A DNA stretch of 64,000 nt from Gnetum montanum (GCA_015680685.1 MNCI01005255.1:211713-275712), one strand, 5' to 3'; positions 25,260 through 37,985 are shown, numbered from the stretch's first letter. The notes: a model not told the origin generated them from the sequence alone. Numbers and translations are program-made.

Positions 25260-25640
25260 ATAGCCTCAAACCATGGTCTACTAAGGCCTAAAACTAGTAA
25301 ATTCTAACCATGTTAAAGCTAAACTAGCCAATTTTCACCACATGCAGTCTGTTTAACTTAGTTTTCCCTCACTACATGATGGTTTGACTTATTTTTCCTT
25401 ATGTTGCATTGTTGATCTTATTGACCTTCTTGTGGCCTTTATGTAGCCTAATATTTTCTTTATTTGCCTTGTTATAGTCTTATTTTCATCTATTGAGAAT
25501 TTTATTGGTATCAAATGGTGGGGTTTGACCTTCCCTAACCACCATTTGGCACCATATGACCATGGTCTACTATGGTCTTAAACTGGCATCATGGCCTCCT
25601 AAGGCCTAAAACTCACAAAACTATGACCCTTGCTGATCAT
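25260..25640 (+). repeat. AGTTTA-type hairpin motif array, RT-side border (E)
   Basis: Units such as ATGGTCTACTAAGGCCTAAAACTAG recur at about 25,275 and 25,563-25,610, between the array and RT, matching the position of the array in B at 36,590-36,800. Confidence 0.5.
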
Positions 25641-25859
25641 TTGTAGCCTTGTTTCTCATGCTTTCCTTTATTTAACCTTTTCTTGACCTTTATTTAGTCC
25701 TTATTGCACTTTTTTTTCTTACTTTTATCCTATTTATAGCCTTGGATAACCTCCTTTGCATTAGAATAACATGTATTTGCATGATTTTATAACATTTTAG
25801 CATTGTTTTTCACTTTTACCCAAGTGCCACTTAATATTATTTTGGTTGAAATGTAGGAT

Positions 25860-27776
25860 TAAAGTACGAGTACCTAGGATTAGATTAGTCTACCTTTGAG
25901 CCTAAATGGACTACATAGTGATGTAGAACAATACATTGACCTTGATTGTCTGGATCTTGAGCCTGAGAGTCTTGTCAACCACATAGCCTTGATAGAGAAA
26001 CCTCTACAATGGCCTAAAAACCTAGTCAAAATCATTGACTTAGAGGTAGATGACATAAGAAAAGTCTCTCTAGTTAAGGTTCCTATCACAACACACAATG
26101 GTGAGGAGAAAACCCTTAAACTAGGTTTCTCATTGGAACCTCAATAGGCTCAAGACATCACTAAAGTCCTTCAAGGTAATATTTAGGTCTTTGCCTAGTC
26201 ATATGAAGATATGCTAGGCCTAGATCCATTTTTAGTCTAGCACAACATCATACATGAGCATTAGGCTAGTTAAGCAAAAAGTGCATAATATTTGACTTGA
26301 TTTGGCCTTGGCAGTTTGTGATGAGATCTCAAAGCTCTACTAAGCTAGTTTCATTAGGGTTGTTGACTATGCAAAATGGATATCCAACATAGTGTTATTC
26401 CCTAAGAAAAATTTTAGTATTTGTATTTTCATTAGTTTCCAAGACCTAAATAAAGCAATTATCAAGGATGACTTTCCTTTGCCTAGTATTAATCAACTTA
26501 TCAATACTATGGCTAGACATACCTTACTATCCTTTATAGATGGATTCTTGGGATACAACCAAATTAGGATCAACCAAAAGCATCAAATTATCATAACCTT
26601 CATGACCCCTTGGGGTACATTTTTCTATACCATGATGCCCTTTTTCCTGAAGAATGTAGGAGTAGCCTATCAATGAGCTATGACCTATATCTTTAATGAT
26701 TAAATACTAGGTTTTCTTAATGATTACATTGAAAATATAGTTGTTAAGTTTAAAGTGGATAATGACCATGTTAATGACCTAGATATTTTGCTTAAATGAT
26801 GCCTCATGTATGAGCTTAGGTTCAATCCTAAGAAATGTGTCTTCAGTGTCAAGATTGATAATTGTAATTTGCCTTGCAACACTCAAAGCTACTTAAGGTT
26901 GGTAAGTGCTACTAATCTGGATATGGCCTTAAACTTATCAGGATCAACACATAATCACTAGACTTGTGGATAAGTTATAATCCATGCAACACTTTCTCAT
27001 GAAAGGGGTTCACTATGACTAGATGGCTTAATGAAAAGAGGCCCTTGAAAATCTTAAGCAAATGTTAACAGAACTGCTAATGGTATATACTCTACAAGAG
27101 GGTACACTATTTTACATCTACCTTATCATCTTTGACATGTTCATTGCCTCTCTACTCTATTAGAAACATGATGATGAGGCATAACTACCAATATACTACC
27201 TTAACCATGCATTACTGGGTCATGAGACTCGATACTGAAGTGGAGAAGTATTGTCTAGGACTAGTCTATTCATTGAAGAAGTGGAGACACTAGCTCTTTA
27301 GAAGCCAAGTCAACTCAAAGTCATAACAATCAACGTCTATGAAAGTAGCTGAATAAGTTGATGAAAAGCCATAACCATTGAGTTTGAACTTCATTACATC
27401 TCTTAATCCTCAACAAAAGGTCAAGCTATGGTCATACAACTCACAATTTCACCTTTTGATGATCAAGTAGCCATAGATCCTAAATTCCCTAATGAGCACA
27501 TTAACACTATTAACCAAGTGCTCAAGGGTTATGAGGTAGTCATGCACTTTGAAAAAGCTTCAACTTCCCATGGGGCTAATGCCCTTGCCGTCAGAACATT
27601 CCCATCTAGTGAAATCTAATCCTTTACCTATCATGAAATATGAGGGTTTGATTAGAGGAATGATGATAGCTCGTGACCTAGGAATTAGATGCTTAATGAT
27701 CAAAGGTAGTTTAAAAATTTTGGTTAACCAAGTAATTGAGGTCTATGCATGTAAATCCAAGCACTTATAACCTCTT
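25860..27776 (+). pseudogene. pol: Decayed RT and RNase H of element E, integrase lost
   Basis: The N-terminal part aligns with B (LEVDDIRKVSLVKVPITT, 26,038-26,095). RT lies at about 26,390-26,900 with DDFPLPSINQLINTM and LLSFIDGFLGYNQIRI. The catalytic motif is ruined: YIEN at 26,725-26,736 instead of YxDD. RNase H remains are scattered at 27,090-27,420. The second RNase H is traceable to the VYACKSKHL segment at 27,745-27,768, directly followed by the LTR at 27,777. The whole integrase and 3' untranslated region were therefore removed by a deletion that ends precisely at, or within a few bases of, the LTR. Confidence 0.75.
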
Positions 27777-28568
27777 TGAAACACCATAAATTTCAAGACT
27801 CTGATGATTCAGCACAGTCCCAAAATTTGGGCAAGGATCTCTGCAAGCATGGTGTCACACTAAACCATGTAGATAATACAACACCCCGGAAGTCCTAATG
27901 CTTGCAAAGTCACTTTTGAGCTCGCTTTCCACCCTTTGTAGCACATTCAATGTGGCACCTAGCCACAAGGCCAATTTTCATGAAAGAGACACTAGGGGTA
28001 GACCACACAATTTGGCAAATTTTCTATCACCTGAGTTCATAGGTTGGCTACACCCTCTAGCTTGCCCAACTTGACACTTGACTTGGCTAACAATCTACGT
28101 AGTGACCATGCTAGGAGCTATTGAAGGTATTTTGGATGGACTAAATAATTTTTCAAGTTTTCTAGCTATGAGGCTTGCTACGTTACGATACGCTACATAG
28201 TGTAGTAGGACTTGAGGAGACTGATCGCACACCAAAGATGTAGATTAACAATGACTCAGCCCTTTGGGATATTTGCCCTACTTCATCCTTAAAACATGAG
28301 CAACAAGACATAGCAAAATGTGGCAATTTTTGTTAGAAAACATCTCAATTTGAGTGCTACACTATAGTACACTGCCTAGTGTAGCATAGCGTAGTAGTAA
28401 TGAACTATGACAATACTCCAACTTAGATTGCTTTGACAAAGTAAGCATATTTGTCCATGCCTTAACCATCAAACATGCTTGTTCTGTAGCAATGCCAAGA
28501 CATGACTGACATCTAGTAACAAAATTTTTGCAAAATGAGATGAGATTCGAGCCAAACTAGCTACTACG
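27777..28568 (+). repeat. 3' LTR of element E (left part, cut by element C)
   Basis: It starts TGAAACACCATAAATTTC and aligns with the LTR at 15,940 through the first 680 bases or so of that LTR (TTTCTATC near 28,020; GCTACACTATAG near 28,355; TTTTTGCAAAATGAG near 28,530). It is broken at 28,569 where the LTR of C begins; CTACG at 28,564-28,568 is the left target-site copy. The rest must lie to the right of the window. Confidence 0.75.
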
Positions 28569-29835
28569 TGTAACGATGAAAAATGTTGGGTGCTGGAAAC
28601 ATCAAGTGAATTTTCATGTACATAGTTCCAACCCTAGATCCATGTGAAGGCCATGCTAGAGAAAAAAAATCTGAGGTGCCTTGAACAGTCTTGTTGATCA
28701 GAAAGGGACTTACTTAAGCAATAAATTTTGTAGTGATTGGATCAGGAGATGATGATTTCAATGTGAGGGTATAATATCGGTTGACGGGAAAATGAGATCT
28801 GCTCCAAGATCAGATCTTGAAGGTAGTGATAACAATGTAAACAATGCAAAAAAATTATAAAATCAATGTAAATAAAATGCAACAAATTGAATTTGAAGAA
28901 TGTGAAATCCCAAAATTTTGGATTGAACTTATAGACCAATACGTTGAATACAATGGTTGCAAGCAGACTTCGGTTTAGACGAAGTGCATGCCAAGAATAA
29001 GAAGCTATTCAAATATGAAACAAGCAAAGGTCAATCTACCTTTTTCTCTAGCCAATCTAGGCACAAGGGAGTCCAACTTGAAGAAAAATCTCTATTAACC
29101 TCAAATCTTTGACCAAAGGCTTTTCTTTGTCACCATCTATATTCTTTCGATTACCGATTCTCTTTTGTTCTCTCGCCAATCTTTTACCAAAATTGCCAAC
29201 AATTGCCAACAGTTGTCAAATCCATTTTTTTCCAACCCTTTGATCATTGTCAACTAGGGTATTTATAAGATTAGGGTTAGGAGAACAATGCGGTTTAGAT
29301 GACGTGTGTTTTGGGCCCACAAAATACCATTCACCTGATGTGTCGTTGCTAAAGTTTGTAATATTATGCTGCGCTACACTCTGAAGTGTAGTATGGCGTA
29401 ATATACCCTTGTATTTTATGTTGTAGGACTTTCAGGGCTTCAGTAGCAAACTATGCTACAATTACGCTGCAATACGCTAGGGTGCGTATCATGGCGTAAG
29501 AACCACTAATACTTGAATTTTGCTATCTCCGTCATTGTGACTAGATCAACTGTCTACTTGCGTTACACTGCGTTACACTACATTACACTGCATTGCATAA
29601 CGTGGTGTAATATACCAAAAGTTAAGATTTTTGAAACATAGCTAACTTGCAAAGTTGAAGCGTTACCACTGCACACCCCAAATTTAAGAGTCTATTACGC
29701 TGCACTGCGTAGCATAGCGTAATAGGCCCTTTAGCTGAAAAGGGAACTTGCTGAGCTACGCCAATTGTAGAAATCGTTTGCCTAAACTTCGAGACCTTGC
29801 TAAATCATCGAGGTCTCGAAATTCATGGTGTTTCA
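28569..29835 (-). repeat. 3' LTR of element C
   Basis: On the minus strand it runs from TGAAACACCATGAATTTC to a terminal TTACA, about 1,267 bp, with a polypurine tract just outside the start. A TATA box is at 29,260-29,267. U3 carries its own palindrome family (TTACGCTGCACTGCGTAGCA and related words at 29,365-29,400, 29,455-29,500, 29,560-29,615 and 29,695-29,725). Confidence 0.75.
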
Positions 29836-29850
29836 ATGGCCCCTCTTTGT
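29836..29850 (-). other. Polypurine tract of element C
   Basis: On the minus strand AACAAAGAGGGGCCAT directly precedes the LTR start. It is nearly identical to the tract of B. Confidence 0.65.
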
Positions 29851-30451
29851 TGATGTCTGGAGGGCTTTCTCGAGAGACATTTATAAAGAATATGAAACAC
29901 CGCAGAGGTAAAGACACCAACATCATTTATCGGCTATTGCTCGGATGCCACCCTATCAAACCTGGAAGTGCAAGGTTAGGAGTAGAAGGAGCATAGGAGG
30001 GATCTTACATTTGTGAGGGAGGGAAGTTTGGGGAAGACTGAAGCATGTGTAGAATGCTTCGCAAACATGTTGCTAGACAACTTCTCACTAGTGTTTTCTC
30101 AAGAGGTTATGCTACTACTATACTGTATATGCAAGGCTTGCCTGGGTGAGTTGCGTTACACCCACATGGCCTAGACGAGTTGTGTTTCATCCATTTTGCC
30201 TAGCTTTGTCCATTTTTTAGATGCTTTTCATGAGGTGAGTTGCATTACACCAGTTCATGGACGTCATGGTTATTCATACGCAAAAGACTTATTCTATGCT
30301 CATATTTCGTACAAATAGGAGATGAGGGTAAGGGCGGTTGTAGGGATAAGGGAAGAAGAAAGTAGGATAAGGTGTCTGGTGGAGGGAAAGGTAGGGTTTG
30401 CACTACCAAGTAGTTAGGCTAGTCTAAGCAGCCACCTCAGAATGTTATGAT
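29851..30451 (-). other. 3' untranslated region of element C (left segment)
   Basis: Noncoding stretch between the polypurine tract of C and the insertion site of B; it continues on the other side of B at 48,405. A GGTGTTTCA-like inverted copy (TGAAACACCGCAGAGG) occurs at about 29,892. A G-rich stretch lies at 30,310-30,400. No gene seen. Confidence 0.5.
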
Positions 30452-30456
30452 GCCTC
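30452..30456. repeat. Target-site duplication of element B (left copy)
   Basis: GCCTC here against GCCTT at 48,400-48,404: four of five bases match, with a C/T difference. The five-base length is usual for Ty3/gypsy integrases. Confidence 0.6.
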
Positions 30457-31690
30457 TGTACCGTCTGAAATCTTCAAGATCCAGCTGGAAGGAAACAGAG
30501 ACCGTGGGATCATAGGACATGCACAGAAGACCCTACCTTCACCTGAGGGCGAGCTAGAATGAACGAAGGTAGAGTACCTTGGGTGGTCCGCACGCCGATC
30601 TGACAAGGATTTCCCTGAACGTACACCGAAGTGCTATACGCTAGGTTATACGTAAACAGCGTAACGGGCGTAAATTGGAGTGTAAATAGTGTAACAGATG
30701 CAAACAGAGTGTAACGCAAATGAGTGAAAATAGAATACATGCAACAATTAATGCAAACTGTAAACAATTTTGGGAAGAAAATGTAACAATGACATTACAG
30801 AATGAAAGTACAATGCACTGGTCTAACACAGTTGTGACTGGAACATAAGGCAGACGAAAAGCCCCGGCAGATGCAAGGATGATTGTGGCTAGTTCACACT
30901 ATAGGCACAGCATAGAGGCTATATGCTCAGTGTATAGGGTTGTCCAGCGTAAAAGGTTTTGTGCTCTGGTTCGTAGCATCTCTACTCTCTGGTGTGCTCT
31001 AGGAATTTTTTCCAACCGACCTCGTTCTCATGAAAAATTGGGATTTTTATATAGGTTTTGATGGCAGACTCAGGTTGGCAAACACGTGGCGCGTTGACCG
31101 GGTGAAAGAGCGTAAAATTTACAAGTGTACAGTATGTTACATTTGGTGGGCGTATACGCTGGGCGTATATGCTGTGTCTGGTGAGCGTAAACTGTGGGCG
31201 TATAAGTTGGATGTGCTGGGCATATGCGAACTTAGGCGTAGATGTTGTGGACGCTAGTGTATACGCTGGGGCATAGATGTTGATGTGCTGGACGTATACG
31301 CTGATGGTTGCTGCCTTGTGCCAAATCTTGCTCTACAGTGCTATTTCCATGCTATCTCCGGGGATCTTATTGCTGGGCGTATGCATCTGTTGTACCTGCT
31401 GGGCATACATGTGAGGCATATACGCTGGGCATGTATGTTGGGCGTATACGCTGTGAACTTGAGCATACACGCTGGGCGTATACGCTGAGAATTTGAGTGT
31501 ATACGCTGGGAATGTACACTTGGGCGCATACGCTGGGCATATACGCTGGGACTGCATACTTAGTGAAAATTAAGCATCTAATCTCCGAAGTTGTCAAGTG
31601 TGACACCAGATATAGCTGTGGTCATCTGTGGGTCCCAAGGACCTGCTTGGTGTTGGACAAGTACTAAGCTCCAAATTTTGTGGTGTTTCA
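30457..31690 (-). repeat. 3' LTR of element B
   Basis: On the minus strand it reads TGAAACACCACAAAATTTGG to GACGGTACA, 1,234 bp. The copy at 47,117-48,399 is in the same orientation. By hand I count about 25-30 differences in the first 210 aligned bases, so the insertion is not recent. U3 (31,130-31,560) is packed with GCGTATACGCTGGGC repeats, whose core GCGTATACGC is a perfect palindrome. Confidence 0.85.
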
Positions 31691-31706
31691 TTGGCCCCTC
31701 TTTATT
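31691..31706 (-). other. Polypurine tract of element B
   Basis: On the minus strand AATAAAGAGGGGCCAA lies immediately before the LTR start, the expected site of plus-strand priming. Confidence 0.7.
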
Positions 31707-32640
31707 GACATTTGGAGGAATTGACCCCAGAAGCGTCGACAAAGAAGTGTAAAACACCACAAGCAACTTGATAGAGAGTTTGTCTGTTGCCACTTGACTA
31801 GACATCATCACATCTTGTTCAGTAGTACATGGGATTGGGAAAGTGAATTTTGGTGTTGGTAGGAGAATGGGGATTGTGGGGACTAGTAACTACCCAATGG
31901 ATTATGCTTGGTGAAGGGGATGCTTTGGTGTGTGTCATGCTGATCCTTGTCAATAGCCATTATTTAGGAGACTCGGAATCGAGACATGTGATGTGTGTCT
32001 TTTGGCGAAAGAAGACTCTTGGGTAGTGTTCAAGAGAACTTGCTGGCAAGACCAAAGCCATGAGAGGATGTGTTACATTCTTTGGAGGAACAGGGCCCTT
32101 GTTTAGGGGAACCTATTGGTGGAGAGCCAAAGCCATGCAGCTGGGTGTTTTTTGACTATTTTGACATGAGTACTTGGTTTTTTTTTGGGAAGAAGAAGTT
32201 TTGTTTTGATTTTATACTCGTGCTCAAGTGCTATGTTGTGTGTCGCAACCGCTTTAAAGGGTTACAGTATGCAACAACGTGCTCAAAGTTTTGAATGTAC
32301 TGGGGGTATCAGATGTGTGGCTAAGTAGAGTGTGTCAGTGAGTAGGTAGGGAATGTACTGGGAAATGAGGACGTACTAGTGAACGGCTTGATTTAGTCTC
32401 GCCACGTGGGCTGTGACATTGCCTCATCTTGCTGCTTATGATGAAATGCATTCTTGTGTGAAAACTCCAAGGAGACAAGAAAACCATGAGTGAATAAGCG
32501 AGCTTAGACTTACACAGCTATAGATGGAAAAAAGATGTTGAAGGAGATTTCAGGTACTATATACGAATGGCAGCAGTGTTGGTAGGATCATCTGATGGCG
32601 AGCGATGTAGTGATAAATTCTGAATGTGGCAGCGGATTGA
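31707..32640 (-). other. 3' untranslated region of element B
   Basis: No coding region is supported between the polypurine tract and the hairpin array. A second copy of the LTR-start word (GTAAAACACCACAAGC) occurs near 31,748, similar to the extra copy in C at 29,892. Confidence 0.5.
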
Positions 32641-32644
32641 GGAG

Positions 32645-33000
32645 CCAGAGATGAACTTACCAGTTTATAGTCTTGGCAGACTATCATGGGTTAGTTTTAT
32701 GTCGTAACCCGTTGGACATTGCCCATTTAGTGTCGTGGTGGACGTTGCATTGCTAGTTTCTAGTCTTAGCAGACCATAAAGAGGCAAACTAGTTTAGAGT
32801 CTTAGCAGACTCTGGCGAGTGTGACTGTGGTAGTTTACTATCATGCCGGATGGGTGCTAGTTTATCATCATTGCGGACACTATGTGGTACCAGTTTATCG
32901 TCATGATTCCAGGACGAGCTATGGTACCAGTTTTATGTCATAATCCAAGACTGTTCTGTGGTATCAGTTTATAGTCGTGACTCCAGGACTCGCACGTACC
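32645..33000 (+). repeat. AGTTTA-hairpin motif array, 3' of integrase (B)
   Basis: About ten units of AGTTTA or AGTTTTA followed by a short inverted repeat: AGTCTTGGCAGACT (32,678), AGAGTCTTAGCAGACTCT (32,797), GTCGTGACTCCAGGAC and others, spaced about 30-60 bp. The stem letters stay complementary while the loops vary. Confidence 0.7.
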
Positions 33001-33029
33001 CGAGCTTGTACTCAAATGTAGAACGGTTT

Positions 33030-36000
33030 TAGGAACAAGTGATTAGTTGGATTGGCAAGCTCATTCCCTTCCATATCAGCTAGCTTAAATGCTCTGTTGT
33101 CAAATGCTTTGGCGACCAAGTAAGGCCCTTCCCAGTTGGCTGAGAATTTGTCTGAGTGTTCTTGAACTACCTTAAGTACAAGTCACCTTCTTTGATGGGG
33201 CGCTTATGGATCTCATGCTGATGTTGTTGTCGTTGTTATTTTTGATACCATTCGATCTAATCGAGTGCACGTATACATTCCTCCTCCACCGAGTCCAGGT
33301 CAATGATGCGAAGATCATTGTTTTGCCCATCGTCGAGGAGTCTGGAAAGTGTGATCCTTAAAGATGGTACCTGTAACTCCAGAGGTAAAACAACTTCTGA
33401 ACCGTAAACAAGATTATATGGTGTTTTACCTGTTGAAGTCCGATGTGTAGTATGGTATGCCCACAATGCGTATATCAATTGTTCGTGCCACTTTCTTTTG
33501 CTTTGGGTAAGCATCCTCTTAAGTATTGCAATAATCGTTTTGTTCGTTGCCTCTGCTTGCCCATTACTCTGGGGATAGTAAGGGGATGAAAATGAGTGTT
33601 TGATCCCTAGACTTCCACAAAAGGTTTTTGTCTCGGCACTACTAAATTATGGCCCATTTTCAGTGATGATTGTCATGGGAATGCCAAAGTGGGTTACAAT
33701 ATTTTTGAGGATGAAATTGCACACGTGTTTAGATGTAGTTTTGCAAAGGGGAGCGGCTTCTACCGACTTTGTGAAATATTCTGTTGTGGTTATAATGAAA
33801 CTATGCTTTGTAGAAGATGAGGGTGTTATCGGGCCGATAAGGTCCAACCCCCACTTTTGAAAAGGCTATGTGATTTGCGCTGTATGCAACTCATTTGGTG
33901 GGACATGGATTAGATTGCTATGTTTTTGACAAGTACTGCATGTTTTAACCTTAGAGAGATAGTCATACTCCATGTGTGGCCAATAGTAGCCTAAGCGTCT
34001 TATCTTTGTTGCCATGGCTTTTGGCGCTATGTGTCCTCCGCATAGTCCATTGTGTACTTGTTTGACGATGGTTTGGGTATCGGTACTACCAACGCATGTT
34101 AGCAATATGCCTTCGTAAGATCTACGACATAATGTGTCCCCTACCAGGGTATACTGCTTAGAACATTTTTGTACTGCATCCTTTTGCACATTTGTTAAAT
34201 GTTGTGGTGTTTCACCGCATAGAAGGTATTCTTTTATGTCATCATACCATTTTATCGTGCGTGTTGTACTAAAAGATGCTATTGGCAGCGTGTCAAGAGC
34301 ATCGGTTATTGGTTCGGCACAACTGGTTACGGAGCTTGGTAATGCATGGAACATGTCTGGCGATATGTTTAACACTAATGTGGCTAACGCGTCAGCGATG
34401 GTGTTGTCATTTCTAGAGACGTGTTGCACATCGATGTTTTCAAATCATTTCATCAAATGTTTTGCCAAGTCGCAATATGGTTGTAAGTGTTGGGCTTTAC
34501 ATGTATAGACGTCTGTGACCTGGTTTATGACCAGTTGCGAGTCTTCTCTAACTACAAGCCATGTGATGTCTGAAGCCAGTGCTACTGCGAGACCTCTAAG
34601 GAGTCCTTCGTACTCTACTATGTTGTTGGTACAATGAAAGTTGAAATGATAAGCAAAGGGTCAGATTTCCCCGGAGGGATAGGTGATGACAGTGGCTGCA
34701 CTTCCGCCTCGAGAGGTGGATGCTCCATCAAAGTTTAGAATGACATCATAGTCGTCGGGCACTATGTCTATTGCGTTTATATTCTCATCTGGGAATTCTA
34801 GCTCTATTATCGCTTGATCGTGCGTTGGTGACATGGCCATTTGACTTGCTATGGCTTGACCTTAACTGATGATTGCGCTATGTAGTGTAGGTCAAAATCA
34901 GCTATCATGGCTTTCCAGCGGGCTATTCGACTTGTTTCGTAAATGTTTCCTGTGATGGCCTTGAGCACATTATCCTTGCAAATTATATTAACTTGGTTAT
35001 AGAAGAGGTAATGTCGCCATTTTCTCAAAGAAAAGACCAAAGCTAAACAAGACCTCTCCACGTCGTTATACTTTTTCTCGTGGGCAACTAATGCGTGGCT
35101 TAAGTAATATATAGGGACTTCGGTTCCGTCATCTTGTTTCTGGCAAAGCATAGATGTGATTGACGAATCCGAAGTAGTGAGGTAGATGTAAAATGGTTTA
35201 TTGTTTTGAGGTGGATAAACTGTGGGTAATCGGGCAAGTGTTATCGAATGCTTCTTAACACTGCGGAGTCCATTCAAAATGGACATTTTTGTGTAACAGG
35301 TGGTTCATAGGTTTTAGTTTTTCTATCATTTTTTCTATGAAGTGCCTAATAAATTGTAATATACCTTGTAGACCTTGAAATTCGGTAAGGTTTCCTGGTG
35401 GTTTTAGGTTTGTTATGGCCTTAACCTTATCAGGGTCTACTCGTATCACTGCTTCTGAGGCTATAAATCCTAGCATTTTTCTTGTCTTGATGTCGAAGAC
35501 ACATTTTTTTGGGTTGAGTCTCAATTCATACTTTAAACAATGTTTTAATACCAGGTCAAGGTCTTGTATATGTTGTTCTGATGTTTTTGACTTAACCACA
35601 ATGTCGTCTACATAGTCGTTGAGCGAGTGTAACATGTAATCGCTAAAGATGAATGTCATTGCTCTTTGATAGGTGGCCCCAGCATTTTTGAAACCAAAGG
35701 GCATCATTGTGTAACAAAAGGTTCCCCATGGTGTCATAAAGGTTGTCTGAAGCTGATGCTCCAGGTTGATGCGTATTTGATTGTATCCCGAGAAGCCATC
35801 CATAAAAGATAATAGTGCATGCCCAGTGGTCGAGTCAACAAGTTGATCGATGCTGGGTAGAGGAAAATCATCTTTTATGGTTGCAACATTTAAATCCCGA
35901 AAGTCAATGCATAAGCGAATGCTTCCGTTCTTCTTCGGAACAATGACCATGTTGGATACCCACTCGGCGTAATCAACAGCCCGGATGAAACCAGCCTGAC

Positions 36001-36592
36001 AAAGTTTGGTGATCTCATTGCGAACTGCCAATGCCACTTCGGGTTTAACCTTTCGTGCCTTTTGTTTTACCGGTCTCAATTTCGGATCAAGGATAATGTT
36101 GTGCTGGACAATTTGGGAATCTAGTCTGGGCATGTCCATGTAAGACCAAGCGAATGCTTTCATATTGTCCCTAAGCACGTCTTCAATGTTTTTGGTTAGT
36201 TGTGATTTTAGTAATGTGCTTAATTTTAGTATTTTAATTTCCCCATTGGGCATGGTGATGGGGGTTTCAGTCAACGAGTCTTCAGTGATATTTTCGGCTT
36301 CTATGTCGAGGGATTTTGTCATACCTTTGTAGTTTTCTATTGTTTGTTGTGTTGAGGCTATGACTGTGTCGTCCATTGATGAACTTAAGTGGATGAGGTT
36401 TATGTTGATGTCCCTTGCAATTTTACCATATGGTCCATCGATAATTAATGGTTTGGTTAAGTGCTGGCAATCCATCAGGCTTGCTCCTGCCAATAAACAG
36501 AGAGCTGAATGAGCTAATCGTTCGGTGTTCTTTGGTAATTTTAGATTATGTGTACATGCATGATGGTGGATTACCGTCACACCGGGATGCAT
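33030..36592 (-). pseudogene. pol: pol of element B (RT, RNase H, archaeal-type RNase H, integrase)
   Basis: Best preserved pol in the window. A 445-codon open stretch (36,592-35,255) holds RT with FPLPSIDQLVDSTTG, MDGFSGYNQIRI and intact YVDD (35,603-35,614). A frameshift near 35,270 leads into the first RNase H (35,286-34,849). The second, archaeal-type RNase H lies at about 34,850-34,400 with its four acidic sites readable (NFDGAS, EYEGLL, EDSQL, TIADAL). Integrase follows at 34,250-33,050: HHCC (VHNGLCGGH, CSTCQ), then a core with MDLIG, ENGP in place of the usual DNGP, and WAYHTTHRTSTGKTPY. A few stops and shifts disable it. The protein begins about 5.7 kb downstream of the protease end, so its translation needs splicing or a separate message. 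Confidence 0.85.
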
Positions 36593-36800
36593 GGCAGTTT
36601 AAGGCCATATCGGGCCGTGGGTGGTAGTTTAATGCCTTACCGGGCCAAATGTAATCCGCAGGTGGTAGTTTAAGGCCTTACTAGGCCGTAATGGGTTCGT
36701 ATGTGGTAGTTTAAGGCTGTACCGGGCCATCATGGTAGTTTACCATACCGGGCCGTAATGGTAGTTTAAGGCCATACCGGGCCGTGGGTAGCAGTTCACG
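36593..36800 (+). repeat. AGTTTA-hairpin motif array, RT-side border (B)
   Basis: Seven units of GTAGTTTAAGGCC-(A/T)TAC-CGGGCC, each with GGCC..GGGCC complementarity, at spacings of 25-45 bp. It separates pol (minus) from the promoter region of the reversed gene (plus). Confidence 0.8.
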
Positions 36801-36964
36801 CTGGAACGTTCGGCGAAAATGCCTGTAATGGGGTTCATAGGGGAACCAGGATGTAGTGATTTCTATTTTATTTTTAAATATATATATAGTTTTTTATTAT
36901 TTTTGAGTAATTTTTTGGCAAAAAATAAGTAAAAAAAGGCAAAAAGTAGCAAAAAGTCATTTGT

Positions 36965-37985
36965 TGTTATTTGCATTATGAGTGTAAGCGGCTGAGCGTA
37001 AATTTTACAGCGTAAGCTTCCCAGCGTAAGCATAAACTATCAAACCCTAGCGTAAGCATAAACCTGATTGTGAGCGTATAACCCAAACCCTGAGCGTAGA
37101 CTCCAAAGACCAAACCTTAGTGTAGGCACAGAGCGTAGACGTTCCAGCGTTGGCGTAAATAGTTCCAACCTTTAGCATAAACTGTTAATCTCAGTGTAGA
37201 AGATGCCAAGATGGGCAAAGGCAAGGAATTGGAAGGCCAGGGGAGGAAGGGTCCTGACTTGACCTTTGCAGAGGAGAGCTAAGCCATGCTGTAGTGCCTG
37301 CCTCGGCCAAGGATTTCGTCATGGCCTGGATCATCACACAGGTAGGCTCTAATCCTGTCTCTATTAGTTATTTTTCCTTGTGCGTGCTTTGTAGCGTAGA
37401 CAGTCTCGTACAGGGTTTTGGCGTATACGTCGAGCGTAAAGTTTAGCGTAAATTCAGGTTAGCATAGACTGTCATAGTGTAATTTGTTTTCAGTGCACAG
37501 TGTAATCACTTTTTCTTGCATGAAGCGTAGAAAATTGTATCAGTGTATACGCTGAAGGCTGTACGGCGTAATAAGTTTTCTATACACGAAGTTCTATTTT
37601 GTCAGCATAAGCTTTCTATTTTATTAGCGTAGACGATCTATGCTGTGACGGCGTATACGCTGAGGGTTTCTACAGTGTATACGCTGAGTGTACACAGTTG
37701 TCCTTTTAAGTATGACATCGTAGACTTGTTTTTCATGTTTCCAGCGTAAACTGTTTGTTCAGTGTGTAGCGTAGACTATTTACACTGGCCACTTCTGTGG
37801 CGTATACGCTGAGGGTCTCTTCAGCGTATATGCTGAGTGTAAGAGGTTCGGGCAATAGCATAAAAAGTTGGTTGTTAGCGTATACGCTAGGTCAGGCAGC
37901 ATATACATCGGGCGTAAAAAAATTTTGACAGCGTATACACTAGGTTTAGCAGCGTATATGCCGAGCGTAAATAGTTAGGAAATTT
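36965..37985 (+). repeat. GCGTATACGC / AGCGTAA repeats upstream of and in intron 1 of the reversed gene (B)
   Basis: Dense AGCGTAAA, GCGTATACGCTGAGGG and related words lie before exon 1 (36,980-37,200) and in intron 1 (37,385-37,970). The same words occupy the U3 of the B LTRs and its leader. Stretch 36,870-36,960 is A+T-rich, with a TATATATATAG run at about 36,880 that could act as a core promoter, though it is 320 bases from the ATG. Confidence 0.7.

Noticed and set aside
29748-29996. 82-codon plus-strand ORF at the C LTR boundary
   Set aside because: It crosses the LTR end and polypurine tract of C; chance open frame.
31130-31560. Overlapping short ORFs on both strands in the GCGTATACGC region
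   Set aside because: They come from a low-complexity palindromic repeat that lacks stops in several frames; the region is LTR U3.
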